From NCBI GenBank assembly GCA_012514775.1, contig JAAYZQ010000106.1:1-18724 (forward strand): DNA of 18,724 nucleotides. Direction: 5' to 3'. The DNA comes from Anaerolineaceae bacterium. GTDB taxonomy: Bacteria; Chloroflexota; Anaerolineae; JAAYZQ01. Below the pieces are notes generated by a model. It was not told where the DNA came from. It did not search any database and was given only the letters and a program-made list of their open reading frames with translations. Below, one piece after another: positions 1 through 6,732 of the stretch; the stretch's first letter is position 1, and each line of letters starts with the position of its first letter. The translations under genes and the position numbers were made by a program.

Positions 1-1709
1 AAGCGCAGGCTGCGGTCGGCGTCGGCCGTAAAGCGCGACCGGGAAAGAAGGACCGAGTCGGCATACTCCCGCTCGCTCATCGGCCCTCGCAGAGTCAGGC
101 TGTAGAGGGGCCGCACCTCCAGCCCGCGATCCAGCAAATAGTCCTCGCGATAGCGAACCTGCCCGGCCTCCTGATCGCCAAAGAAAAAGTAGGTGTCGTA
201 CTGCTTGCGCTCGCTGGGCTTGATGACCATGACCTCGGGGCAGTGCTCGAAGGCGTGGAGGAGGGAGGCCTCGTCGGGGACGCGGGCCTTGACCTGCACT
301 TCGTAGGTCTCGCCCCAATGAAGGGCACCCAGGGCCACGAGCTTGTCCAGCAGGCTCTGCTCGCGGCGGGCCAGGAAGGCCCCCACCTGCCCGGCGATGC
401 GCTGGGCTTCGGTGCGCACCTGGACCTCGTCCAGAGTCAGCAGATCGCGGTTGCGCATCAACCACCGCCCGTCCACCAGCACGTGCTCTACGTCGTGGGC
501 CTTGGCGGCATAGACGAGCTGCGAGTAGACGTTGCTGCCCGACAGCTCGAAGCGGGGGACGTTATGCACCGCATCGAGGCGCACCACGGCCAGGTCGGCC
601 CGCTTTCCGGGCTCCAGCGAGCCGGTGATGTCGTCCAGCCCCAACGCCCGCGCTCCCTCGATGGTCGCCATCGCCAGGGCCCGGGAGGCCGGCACGACCG
701 TCGGATCCTGGGTCAGCCCCTTGGGCAGGAGGGCCGCCAGGCGCATCTCCTCGAACATGTCCTGGTCGTTGTTGCTGGCCTGGCCGTCCGTGCCGATGCC
801 CACCGCAAGCCCGGCGTTCTGCATGCCTACCACGTCGGCCAGGCCGCTGGCCAGCTTCAGGTTGCTGGTGGGGTTGTGGGCCACGCCCACGCCATGCCGC
901 GCCATGATCTCGCGATCCTGTTTGGTGACGTGCACGCAGTGGGCCGCCAACACCCTGGCCTTCAGGACGCCGAGGCGTTCCAGCACCTCCACGGGCGAGG
1001 CGCCGAACAGCGCCTGAGTCTCTTCCACGCCGCCCGCCGTCTCGGCAATGTGGATGAGGAACGGCACATCGTGCTCCAGGGCGAGTTGCGCTGCGGCCTC
1101 CAACAGCTCGGTGGTGCTCGATTCCGGAGCGTGGGGACCCACGGCCGGCGTGACGAGGGGGTGATCCTTCCAGGCCTCGATAAAGGCCCGGCAGCGAGCC
1201 AGGCTCTCATCATAGCTTTCGGCGTCGGGGGTGGGCCACTTCATGATCGTCTCGGCACAGATGGCCCGCATGCCGGCTTCGGCCGCGCTCTGGGCCACGT
1301 CGGCCTCGTAGTAGTACATATCGGCAAAGGTGGTGACGCCGGAGCGGATCATCTCGGCACAGGACAGCAGCGTGCCCCAGCGGCAGAATTCCGGGCTGAC
1401 GAACTCGCGCTCCACGGGCAGCATGTAGCCAAAGAGCCACACGTCGAGGCGCAAGTCGTCGGCCAGGCCGCGGAGCAGGCTCATGGGGACGTGGGCGTGG
1501 GCGTTGATGAGCCCCGGCATGATGGCCGCGCCATCACAGTCCACCACCTCGGGGGCCTGCCAGCCGGCCAGGATGTCATCGGCCGGCCCCACGGCCACGA
1601 TTTCGCGTCCCCGAATGGCAACAGCGCCCCGGGCAAACAGATCTCCCGGGGCGTTCATGGTCACAACCACGCCGTTGGCCAGGATCAGGTCAGCAGGGTT
1701 GACTGTCAA
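1..1709 (-). CDS. Amidohydrolase (SAH/MTA deaminase-like) with C-terminal CYTH-like domain, 3' end outside window
   Basis: A 569-codon open frame enters from the left edge; its stop lies outside the window. The start is TTG at 1709, six bases after AGGAG (1720-1716). Residues 1 to about 440 match the ATZ/TRZ-type metal-dependent deaminases, closest in style to S-adenosylhomocysteine/5'-methylthioadenosine deaminases. Visible signatures are NAHAH (metal ligands H71 and H73) followed by LLRGLADDL, VGPHAP (H193), IHIAE (H220, E223), AAHCVH (H257) and GTDG (D308). Family knowledge: these enzymes hydrolytically deaminate purines or related rings in the cytosol. From about residue 465 the sequence changes to a CYTH-like (triphosphate tunnel) pattern: YEVQVK (469-474), KQYDTYFFF (502-510), VRYRE (518-522) and SLTLRGP (537-543). 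This fusion is unusual. The middle acidic residue of the ExExK motif is Q, so triphosphatase activity is uncertain. It lies downstream of the small Cys-rich gene with a 117-bp gap and no clear promoter of its own. Substrate is not determined by sequence. Confidence 0.85.
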   Translation of the reverse strand, partial: MTVNPADLILANGVVVTMNAPGDLFARGAVAIRGREIVAVGPADDILAGWQAPEVVDCDGAAIMPGLINAHAHVPMSLLRGLADDLRLDVWLFGYMLPVEREFVSPEFCRWGTLLSCAEMIRSGVTTFADMYYYEADVAQSAAEAGMRAICAETIMKWPTPDAESYDESLARCRAFIEAWKDHPLVTPAVGPHAPESSTTELLEAAAQLALEHDVPFLIHIAETAGGVEETQALFGASPVEVLERLGVLKARVLAAHCVHVTKQDREIMARHGVGVAHNPTSNLKLASGLADVVGMQNAGLAVGIGTDGQASNNDQDMFEEMRLAALLPKGLTQDPTVVPASRALAMATIEGARALGLDDITGSLEPGKRADLAVVRLDAVHNVPRFELSGSNVYSQLVYAAKAHDVEHVLVDGRWLMRNRDLLTLDEVQVRTEAQRIAGQVGAFLARREQSLLDKLVALGALHWGETYEVQVKARVPDEASLLHAFEHCPEVMVIKPSERKQYDTYFFFGDQEAGQVRYREDYLLDRGLEVRPLYSLTLRGPMSEREYADSVLLSRSRFTADADRSLR

Positions 1710-1826
1710 TTTGCACTCCTTTCCGGCCGGCCTGCGGCCGGGCCGTCAAACCAGGGGCGACAGTGCACCCTGAAAGCAAGTGCCAGGCCTCGCTGTCACG
1801 ACATTCAAGCGCCAGCATGGCCCGGA
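1710..1826 (-). other. Intergenic spacer with a short GC-rich inverted repeat
   Basis: This gap separates the Cys-rich gene from the amidohydrolase gene. It contains a 6-bp GC inverted repeat (CCGGCC 1727-1732, GGCCGG 1736-1741, loop TGC), lying just upstream of the amidohydrolase Shine-Dalgarno. I see no T-run after it and no convincing -10/-35 pair on the minus strand. The two genes may therefore be co-transcribed. Confidence 0.4.
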
Positions 1827-2087
1827 CTAGACGTCGAAATCGTCGTCCTCATCTTCCCAGATCTCTTCCTCTTCTTCCCAGTCCTCTTCCTCTTCTTCCT
1901 CGTAGAGATCGTCCTCGTCTTCATCGGACCAGTCGAGCTCGTCTTCCTCTTCTTCTTCCAGGGCCAGGTCACCGATGTCCTGGAAGGTCAGGCAGCCGGC
2001 GTCCGGCTCGTATTCGATCTCCTCGGACGTGCAGACGCTGTCCTCCCAGAAGAGGCAGTTCGAGGCACGACAGATAATGTGGGTCAT
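1827..2087 (-). CDS. Small Cys4 (DUF1540-like) protein with polyacidic tail
   Basis: An 86-residue protein. The start is ATG at 2087, sharing ATGA with the mobB stop and lying seven bases after GGAGG; the TTG two codons upstream would have no spacing to that site. The N-terminal 38 residues hold four cysteines (C6, C11, C19, C32: C-x4-C-x7-C-x12-C) with an EEIEY segment and a final GCLTF, a pattern resembling DUF1540-type small cysteine modules that probably bind a metal. From residue 44 to the end the chain is almost only Glu/Asp with a few Trp, Leu, Tyr and Phe residues, so it should be strongly negative and disordered. Function unknown. Overlap with mobB implies translational coupling and a shared transcript with moeA-mobB. 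A role in metal or cofactor handling is only a guess. Confidence 0.8.
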   Translation of the reverse strand: MTHIICRASNCLFWEDSVCTSEEIEYEPDAGCLTFQDIGDLALEEEEEDELDWSDEDEDDLYEEEEEEDWEEEEEIWEDEDDDFDV

Positions 2088-2605
2088 TCCCAATCCTCCC
2101 CTTTGGCTTCCAGGTATAGCTCCTCCAGCAGATCAACCACGCCCCGGGCGTCGTCCAGGGCGAACTGCGGGACCGGCAGGTCGATGGGGTAATCAGCCAG
2201 GATGCCAATGAGCTCCTCGGGCCGGCACAACAGCTCGGTACCTTTCTCCTTGCGAGTGACCTCCAGCTTGGGCCGGTCGCCCCCCTTGTACCCTTCGGTG
2301 ATGACGATGTCGACGTCGCCCAACAGGGAGACGACCTCGTCCAGGCTCATCTCGGCCTGCAACCGGCGTACCACGGCCAGCTTGTCCACGCCCGCGATTG
2401 CCACCGCGTCGCTGCCCGCCCGGGCGTGGCGCCAGGAGTCCTTGCCCGGCTGGTCCACGTCAAAGGCATGGCGGTGGTGCTTGACCGTGCCCACCTTGTA
2501 ACCGCGACGCTTCAGCTCGCGGATGATGGGTTCGAGGGCCGTGGTCTTGCCCACGCCCGAGCGGCCGACCATGGAAACGACGGGCACGCCCTTGCCCCGG
2601 GTCAT
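2084..2605 (-). CDS. mobB: Molybdopterin-guanine dinucleotide biosynthesis protein B
   Basis: A 173-residue P-loop protein of usual MobB length. The Walker A is GRSGVGKT (14-21). The family motif VKHHRHAFDVDQPGKDSWRH follows, then a DIVITEGYKGG segment corresponding to Walker B and the switch region. Family knowledge: MobB binds GTP and assists MobA in attaching GMP to molybdopterin to form the bis-MGD cofactor used by DMSO-reductase-family enzymes. The ATG at 2605 overlaps the moeA TGA (ATGA), and its own stop overlaps the next start the same way, so translation of the three genes appears coupled. No mobA is in the window. Confidence 0.93.
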   Translation of the reverse strand: MTRGKGVPVVSMVGRSGVGKTTALEPIIRELKRRGYKVGTVKHHRHAFDVDQPGKDSWRHARAGSDAVAIAGVDKLAVVRRLQAEMSLDEVVSLLGDVDIVITEGYKGGDRPKLEVTRKEKGTELLCRPEELIGILADYPIDLPVPQFALDDARGVVDLLEELYLEAKGEDWE

Positions 2606-3864
2606 GGGTTCATGCCCTCGGGCCAGTCGAGCATCTGCACCACCACCTCGGTGCCGGCGTCCACGCGCAGGATCCCCTCATGCACGATGGCCAGGCCGTT
2701 GGCCTTGGCCATGGAGGTCAGCACGCCCGAGCCCTGCTCGCCCGTGGTGCGGGCGTGGTAACCGTCAGGGCGCCGGGCGACAACGACGCGGATAAAGCCC
2801 CGGCGCCCGCTGTTGGTCAGGGGCTCGTCCAGGATGGCCCGCACGGTGGGCTTGTCGAGGTCTTGATGGCCCAGCATCTTCAGGATCGCCGGGCGGGCGA
2901 ACTGCTCGAAGGAAACCATGGCCGACACCGGGTTACCCGGCAGGCCAATGAGGGGTACGCCGCCGGGCAGGAGGCCAAAGGCCAGGGGCTTGCCCGGCTT
3001 CATGTTCACCTGCCAGAATTGCATCTCGCCCTCGGTGCCCAGCACGTCCTTGACGACGTCATAGTCACCCACGGAGACGCCGCCCGACGTGAGGAACAGG
3101 TCAGCGCCTTGCTCCAGGCCCTGCCGTATCTTGTCCGTCAGGTCGGCCCGGGTGTCGCGGGCGATGCCCAGGCGGATGGGGACGCCGCCGGTGCGGGTCA
3201 CCAGGGCGGCATTGGTGTACTCGTTGGAGTTGCGTATCTTGCCGGGAGCCAGGGGCTCCTGGATCTCTAGCAGCTCGTCGCCGGTGGCCAGGATGGCCAC
3301 GCGGGGCCGCCGGTGCACAAGCACCGTCTCCCGCCCCAGGGAGGCCAGGACGCCGATCTCCTGGGGGCGAATCACGCGCCCGGCGGCCATGGCCACCTCT
3401 CCCCGACGAATGTCCTCGCCCGCCGGGCGAGTGTTGTCCCGGGAGTGGACGGCGCGGCGCACCTCGATCTCGGATGCCGGCTCTTCCAGGCGCGCCTCTT
3501 TCGACCGATCCATGTCGCCGGTGTCTTCGAAGGGCACCACGGCATCGGCACCGTCGGGCAGGGGCGCTCCGGTCATGATCCGGATGGCGGTGCCGGGCTC
3601 TACGCGGCCGCTGCTCACGTAGCCGGCTGCGACGCTGCCGGTCACCGCCAACCGCACCGGCGACTCGGGCGAGGCGCCGGCAACGTTGGCCGCGCGCACG
3701 GCATAGCCATCCATGGCCGAATTGTCGAAAGGCGGAATGTCGATGTCGGAAACGATCTCTTCGGCCAGGACCCGGCCCAGGGCGTCGAGGATCGCGACGC
3801 GCTCTGGGTTCAGGGGCCGTACGTGGCTCAATATCTCGGCCAGGGCTTCTTCTACACTAATCAA
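2602..3864 (-). CDS. moeA: Molybdopterin molybdenumtransferase MoeA
   Basis: MoeA inserts molybdate into adenylylated molybdopterin to form active molybdenum cofactor. Visible family blocks are PPFDNSAMDGYAV near the N-terminus, IMTGAPLPDGADAVVP, ATGDEL, TSGGVSVGDYD, NMKPGKPLAFG and GLPGNPVSAMVSF, ending in the usual C-terminal beta-rich domain. I chose the TTG at 3864 (420 residues, beginning M-ISVEEALAEIL). It has AGGAG at 3879-3875, ten bases upstream, and the product has normal MoeA length. The in-frame ATG at 3900 lies inside the predicted -10 box and has no Shine-Dalgarno, so it is unlikely to be used. The gene is first in an apparent moeA-mobB-Cys4 operon. Confidence 0.93.
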   Translation of the reverse strand: MISVEEALAEILSHVRPLNPERVAILDALGRVLAEEIVSDIDIPPFDNSAMDGYAVRAANVAGASPESPVRLAVTGSVAAGYVSSGRVEPGTAIRIMTGAPLPDGADAVVPFEDTGDMDRSKEARLEEPASEIEVRRAVHSRDNTRPAGEDIRRGEVAMAAGRVIRPQEIGVLASLGRETVLVHRRPRVAILATGDELLEIQEPLAPGKIRNSNEYTNAALVTRTGGVPIRLGIARDTRADLTDKIRQGLEQGADLFLTSGGVSVGDYDVVKDVLGTEGEMQFWQVNMKPGKPLAFGLLPGGVPLIGLPGNPVSAMVSFEQFARPAILKMLGHQDLDKPTVRAILDEPLTNSGRRGFIRVVVARRPDGYHARTTGEQGSGVLTSMAKANGLAIVHEGILRVDAGTEVVVQMLDWPEGMNP

Positions 3865-3898
3865 GTGGCCGTAGCTCCTTTTCTCTGGATCGGGCGAC

Positions 3899-3927
3899 AT
3901 TGTACTGCAAAAGTACCGGGGCGGCAA
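3899..3927 (-). promoter_or_regulatory. Predicted sigma-70 promoter of moeA
   Basis: Reading the minus strand, TTGCCG (3927-3922), a 17-bp spacer and TACAAT (3904-3899). Transcription should begin near 3892, leaving a short leader before the AGGAG and the TTG start at 3864. This placement rules against translation from the ATG at 3900. Confidence 0.65.
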
Positions 3928-3972
3928 GTATCGCCCGACTGAACGCCGCCCCGCCGCCAACGATTCCTCGTC

Positions 3973-4010
3973 CGTAGTGCGCGCTTCAGCGCGCTGAAGC
4001 ACGCACTACG
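3973..4010. repeat. 38-bp near-perfect palindrome (REP-like)
   Basis: Two 19-base arms, 3973-3991 and 3992-4010, are reverse complements except for one position (C against T, which is G-U compatible in RNA). The outer bases include the stop codon of the uroporphyrinogen-decarboxylase-like gene (TAG, 4008-4006). No T-run follows on either strand, so it is not a standard intrinsic terminator. It resembles palindromic intergenic repeats, but only one copy occurs in this window. Confidence 0.8.
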
Positions 4011-5013
4011 AACCAATGCTCCCCAGGCCGCGCTCCACCGCCTGCCGTGCGGCGCGCAGGTTGCCCCACGGCGCGGTGATGGGGGTCACGCAGCCCGTGC
4101 CCAGGATAAAGCGCTGGCTGTCCGTCTGGTCGAAGGCATCCCTCGCCTCCCGGTAGACGTCGGCCGGCTTGCCGCGGAGCATGGTCTCCCACTGGCGCAA
4201 GCCTCCCAGGACGGCACCCACGAAGCGGCCCTGGCCCTCGCGCAGGGAGGGGGGCGTCTCGCGGTCGTGCCAGTTGATGACCTGCACCGGGTAATCGGCC
4301 AGCAGATCAAGCATCACGCGGTTGCCGTGCAGGTGGAGCACGTTGAGCCACAACCCCTCCGCGGCGGCCAGGACGCGCCGGTCGTAGGGCACGCCAAACT
4401 CGGCGTACTCGGCTTCGGAGAGCAGTTCGTAGCTCGCGTGTTGGGTGGCGATAAAGATGCCGGCGATGCCCCGCCCGCGCGCTGCCCGGACAAATGCCTC
4501 GGTGGTCGCCGTAATGGTCTCCAGGCCGGCCTTGACCGCCTCCGGCTCTTCGCGCAGGTGGGCAAGCAAGTTCTGCTTGCCCACCAGGTTCTTGGCCTGG
4601 GAGAGTGGGTTAAAGATCGTCTGGATAAAGGGCACATCCTCGCCCACGGCGGCGTGGATGGCTTCCAGGCAGCGCAACTGGGCAGCGAGGGCGCCCTGTT
4701 CGGGGTCCAGCGGTCGCAGTGCCTGCCAGTCGCCAGGCCCCTCCACCGGCTGGCGGACGTACTCCCGCGTACCCTCCTGGTTGCCCAGCCACTCGTCCTC
4801 CACGCCCCAATCGCGCACGCAAAAACTGCTGGCGGGCGTGACCTTGATGAAATCGAAATCGTACTGGCGCTGAAAGGCTACCGTCGACGCCGCCAGGTCC
4901 AGGGGCGCCTGATCGTCTCCGGGGAAGTGGCGCCAGAGGGCCACCGGCACCCGGTCCGTCTCCTCGCCACGGATAGCCGCTTCCAACCGCTCGCGTTTGC
5001 TCATGTCTGCCAT
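4006..5013 (-). CDS. Uroporphyrinogen decarboxylase (URO-D)-like protein
   Basis: A 335-residue protein of the URO-D superfamily, which includes HemE and corrinoid-linked methyltransferases. Supporting segments are SKRERLEAAIRGEETDRVPVA at the N-terminus (the common URO-D-family opening), DFDFIKVTP, a mid-chain LVGKQNLL / EEPEAVKAGLE block, ATQHASYELLS, LHLHGN, VQVINWHDRE and a C-terminal FILGTGCVTPITAPWGNLRAA. The RQAGR loop of true HemE is replaced by LWRHFPGDD (26-34), so haem synthesis is unlikely; a methyl-transfer or other tetrapyrrole/corrinoid role is possible but unproven. The start is ATG at 5013, seven bases after GGAGG (5025-5021). It has its own promoter and is divergent from ychF. 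Between its stop and moeA lie the palindrome and the moeA promoter, so it is probably a separate transcription unit. Confidence 0.85.
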   Translation of the reverse strand: MADMSKRERLEAAIRGEETDRVPVALWRHFPGDDQAPLDLAASTVAFQRQYDFDFIKVTPASSFCVRDWGVEDEWLGNQEGTREYVRQPVEGPGDWQALRPLDPEQGALAAQLRCLEAIHAAVGEDVPFIQTIFNPLSQAKNLVGKQNLLAHLREEPEAVKAGLETITATTEAFVRAARGRGIAGIFIATQHASYELLSEAEYAEFGVPYDRRVLAAAEGLWLNVLHLHGNRVMLDLLADYPVQVINWHDRETPPSLREGQGRFVGAVLGGLRQWETMLRGKPADVYREARDAFDQTDSQRFILGTGCVTPITAPWGNLRAARQAVERGLGSIGS

Positions 5014-5032
5014 TGTCAACCCTCCTGCTGCC

Positions 5033-5061
5033 ATTTTGCCACAGACCGGCGATTCGCGCAA
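5033..5061 (-). promoter_or_regulatory. Predicted promoter of the URO-D-like gene
   Basis: On the minus strand, TTGCGC (5061-5056), a 17-bp spacer and CAAAAT (5038-5033). The start site would be near 5026, immediately before the GGAGG ribosome binding site at 5025-5021. The -10 is weaker than others in the window. Confidence 0.45.
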
Positions 5062-5102
5062 GGGCAAGGCGCGGTGACATGCCAACCGCCCTACCCCTCG
5101 CC

Positions 5103-5131
5103 TTGCCAGATCCCATCCCCAATGCTATAAT
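5103..5131 (+). promoter_or_regulatory. Predicted sigma-70 promoter of ychF
   Basis: TTGCCA (5103-5108), a 17-bp spacer and consensus TATAAT (5126-5131). The likely transcription start near 5138 leaves about 20 bases of leader containing GGAGGAG before the ATG at 5158. Confidence 0.75.
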
Positions 5132-5157
5132 CCTCCCATCCCGAGCGGAGGAGCGCC

Positions 5158-6261
5158 ATGAGCCTGCAGATCGGCATCGTCGGCCTGCCCAACGTGGGCA
5201 AGAGCACGTTGTTCAACGCCCTGACCAGGGCCGGCGCGGCCGTGGCCAGCTACCCCTTCACGACCATCGAGCCTAACGTAGGTATCGTCGAGGTGCCGGA
5301 TCCCCGGCTTCACGATGTGGCGGCCATCGTCCAGCCCGACGAGGTCAAACCCACGACCATCGAGTTCGTAGACATTGCCGGGCTCGTCGCCGGGGCGCAC
5401 AAGGGCGAGGGACTGGGCAACCAGTTCCTGGGCCATATCCGCAACGTCGATGCCGTCGCACTGGTGGTGCGCTGCTTCGAGGACCCGGATGTGGCCCACG
5501 TGACCGCCGAGCTCGATCCCCTGGCCGACGCGGAGGTCCTGGACCTGGAGCTGATGCTGGCCGACCTGGGCACGGTGGAGCGGCGCGAGGAAAAGGCCCG
5601 CTCGGCGGCCAAGGCCCAGCCCAAGGAGCACGCCGCCGAGCTGGAGCTGCTGGCCCGGGCGCGGGAGCACCTGGCCAGGGGCTCCCTTGCGGCCTTGCTG
5701 CCCCTCACGCCGAAAGAGGCCGAGATGCTGGCGCCCCTCAACCTGCTCACCGCCAAGCCCCGCCTCTACGTGGCCAACGTGGGGGAAGACGCCCTACCCG
5801 AGGGCGGGCCGCTGGCCGCCCACGTGATCCGCCGCGCCGAGGCGGAGGGCGCCCAGGCTGTGGTCATCTGCGCCGCGTGCGAGGCCGACCTGGCCGACTG
5901 GGCCCCGGAGGAGGCGGCCGAGTATCGGGCCGAGCTGGGCCTGGAGGCTTCCGGGCTGGAGCGGCTGATCACCGCCAGCTACCGGCTGCTGGACCTGGTC
6001 ACCTTTTTTACCGCCACCGGCACCAACGTGGTGCGCGCCTGGACCCTGCGCCGCGGGCAGACCGTATACGAGGCGGCGGGCAAGATCCACACCGACATGC
6101 AGCGCGGTTTCATCCGGGCCGAGGTGGTGGCCCACGCCGACCTGGTCCGCGTGGGCGACTTTGCCCGGGCCCGCGAGCATGGGCTGCTCCGGCTGGAGGG
6201 GCGCGACTACCAGGTGCAGGATGGCGACGTGGTTCACATTCGCTTTTCGCCACCCCGTTAA
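5158..6261 (+). CDS. ychF: Redox-regulated ATPase YchF (Obg-family, OLA1 type)
   Basis: A 367-residue P-loop NTPase, typical length for YchF. G1 is GLPNVGKST (9-17), followed by NALTRAGAAVASYPFTTIEPN, the G3 region DIAGLVAGAHKGEGLGNQFL and the diagnostic G4 variant ANVGE in place of NKxD, which in this family gives ATP rather than GTP preference. A coiled-coil insertion (about residues 140-185) and a C-terminal TGS-type domain (from about residue 280: FFTATGTNVVRAWTLRRGQT ... DMQRGFIRAEVV) complete the family layout. Family knowledge: YchF associates with ribosomes and affects stress responses. The start ATG is preceded by GGAGGAG. Its stop lies directly upstream of the rpsF promoter, so it appears monocistronic with possible read-through. 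Confidence 0.96.
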   Translation: MSLQIGIVGLPNVGKSTLFNALTRAGAAVASYPFTTIEPNVGIVEVPDPRLHDVAAIVQPDEVKPTTIEFVDIAGLVAGAHKGEGLGNQFLGHIRNVDAVALVVRCFEDPDVAHVTAELDPLADAEVLDLELMLADLGTVERREEKARSAAKAQPKEHAAELELLARAREHLARGSLAALLPLTPKEAEMLAPLNLLTAKPRLYVANVGEDALPEGGPLAAHVIRRAEAEGAQAVVICAACEADLADWAPEEAAEYRAELGLEASGLERLITASYRLLDLVTFFTATGTNVVRAWTLRRGQTVYEAAGKIHTDMQRGFIRAEVVAHADLVRVGDFARAREHGLLRLEGRDYQVQDGDVVHIRFSPPR

Positions 6262-6267
6262 GCGTGT

Positions 6268-6296
6268 TTGCCAAATCGTCATGATTATGATATAGT
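6268..6296 (+). promoter_or_regulatory. Predicted sigma-70 promoter of the rpsF-ssb-rpsR operon
   Basis: TTGCCA (6268-6273), a 17-bp spacer and TATAGT (6291-6296) begin seven bases after the ychF stop codon. The transcription start is expected near 6303, which gives an approximately 78-base structured leader. Confidence 0.7.
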
Positions 6297-6300
6297 TGCG

Positions 6301-6323
6301 GGCGTTGCGCAGAGGGCAACGTC
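6301..6323 (+). promoter_or_regulatory. 5' hairpin of the rpsF leader
   Basis: GGCGTTGC (6301-6308) can pair with GCAACGTC (6316-6323) around a seven-base loop, with one G-U pair. It sits at or next to the predicted transcript 5' end, upstream of the S6:S18-like structure. It may be a simple stabilising hairpin. Confidence 0.4.
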
Positions 6324-6325
6324 CC

Positions 6326-6375
6326 TCTTCTTTCCGCTTGCGGCGTGGACCGCAGGCAATCCCGTGGAAAGGAGG
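6326..6375 (+). promoter_or_regulatory. Candidate S6:S18-binding autoregulatory mRNA leader
   Basis: An inner stem pairs 6336-6343 with 6350-6357 (8 bp, one G-U, six-base loop). It stacks on an outer stem pairing 6326-6335 with 6366-6375 (10 bp, two G-U). The 3' bulge between them, 6358-6365, reads AATCCCGT and contains CCG at 6362-6364. The outer stem covers the entire AAAGGAGG Shine-Dalgarno of rpsF. Established knowledge: many bacteria carry an S6:S18-binding motif upstream of rpsF with a CCG in a bulge flanked by a stem and a hairpin. The pairing is read directly; protein binding is inferred. Confidence 0.68.
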
Positions 6376-6380
6376 TAAAA

Positions 6381-6683
6381 ATGAGGGAATACGAGTTGTA
6401 CCTGGTCATCGACGGCAACGTCGAAGAGGAATCCGTAACAGCCACGCTCGACCGCGCCAGCCAGCTCATCGCAGTGGGCGATGGCGAAAGCGCGGGCCAG
6501 GTGAGCAAGGTCGATTCAAGAGGTAAGCGACGCCTGGCCTATCCCATCGACAAGAAGCTCGAAGGCCAGGATTTTGTCCTGACCTTCCAGACTGCACCCC
6601 AGGCTCTCCCCGAGCTTGAGCGTGCCCTCAAGCTGGATGAGCAAGTCTTGCGTTACCTGATCGTGCGCCTCGACGAAGATTAG
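6381..6683 (+). CDS. rpsF: 30S ribosomal protein S6 (bS6)
   Basis: A 100-residue protein of normal bS6 length, opening MREYELYLVID and containing the RGKRRLAYPIDKKLEGQDFV block that matches the conserved G-kR-LAY-I-k segment, then a C-terminal ALKLDEQVLRYLIVRLDED strand. The start ATG at 6381 follows AAAGGAGG (6368-6375) by five bases, and internal alternatives are not needed. It binds S18 and 16S rRNA in the platform of the small subunit. First gene of rpsF-ssb-rpsR; expression is probably autoregulated through the leader described separately. Confidence 0.97.
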   Translation: MREYELYLVIDGNVEEESVTATLDRASQLIAVGDGESAGQVSKVDSRGKRRLAYPIDKKLEGQDFVLTFQTAPQALPELERALKLDEQVLRYLIVRLDED

Positions 6684-6732
6684 TATTTCAGCGGGAACAG
6701 GCTACGGGTTCGGAATGAAGGAGTTGCGGGCT

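Noticed and set aside
1727..1741. GC-rich inverted repeat as an intrinsic terminator
   Set aside because: The stem is only six base pairs with no T-run on the minus strand, and it lies close to the Shine-Dalgarno of the next gene.
243..2192. Long plus-strand open frame opposite the amidohydrolase and Cys4 genes
   Set aside because: Its translation is rich in His/Gly/Gln with no domain, while the minus strand encodes clear metal-site motifs and ribosome binding sites. It is an antisense shadow of high-GC coding sequence.
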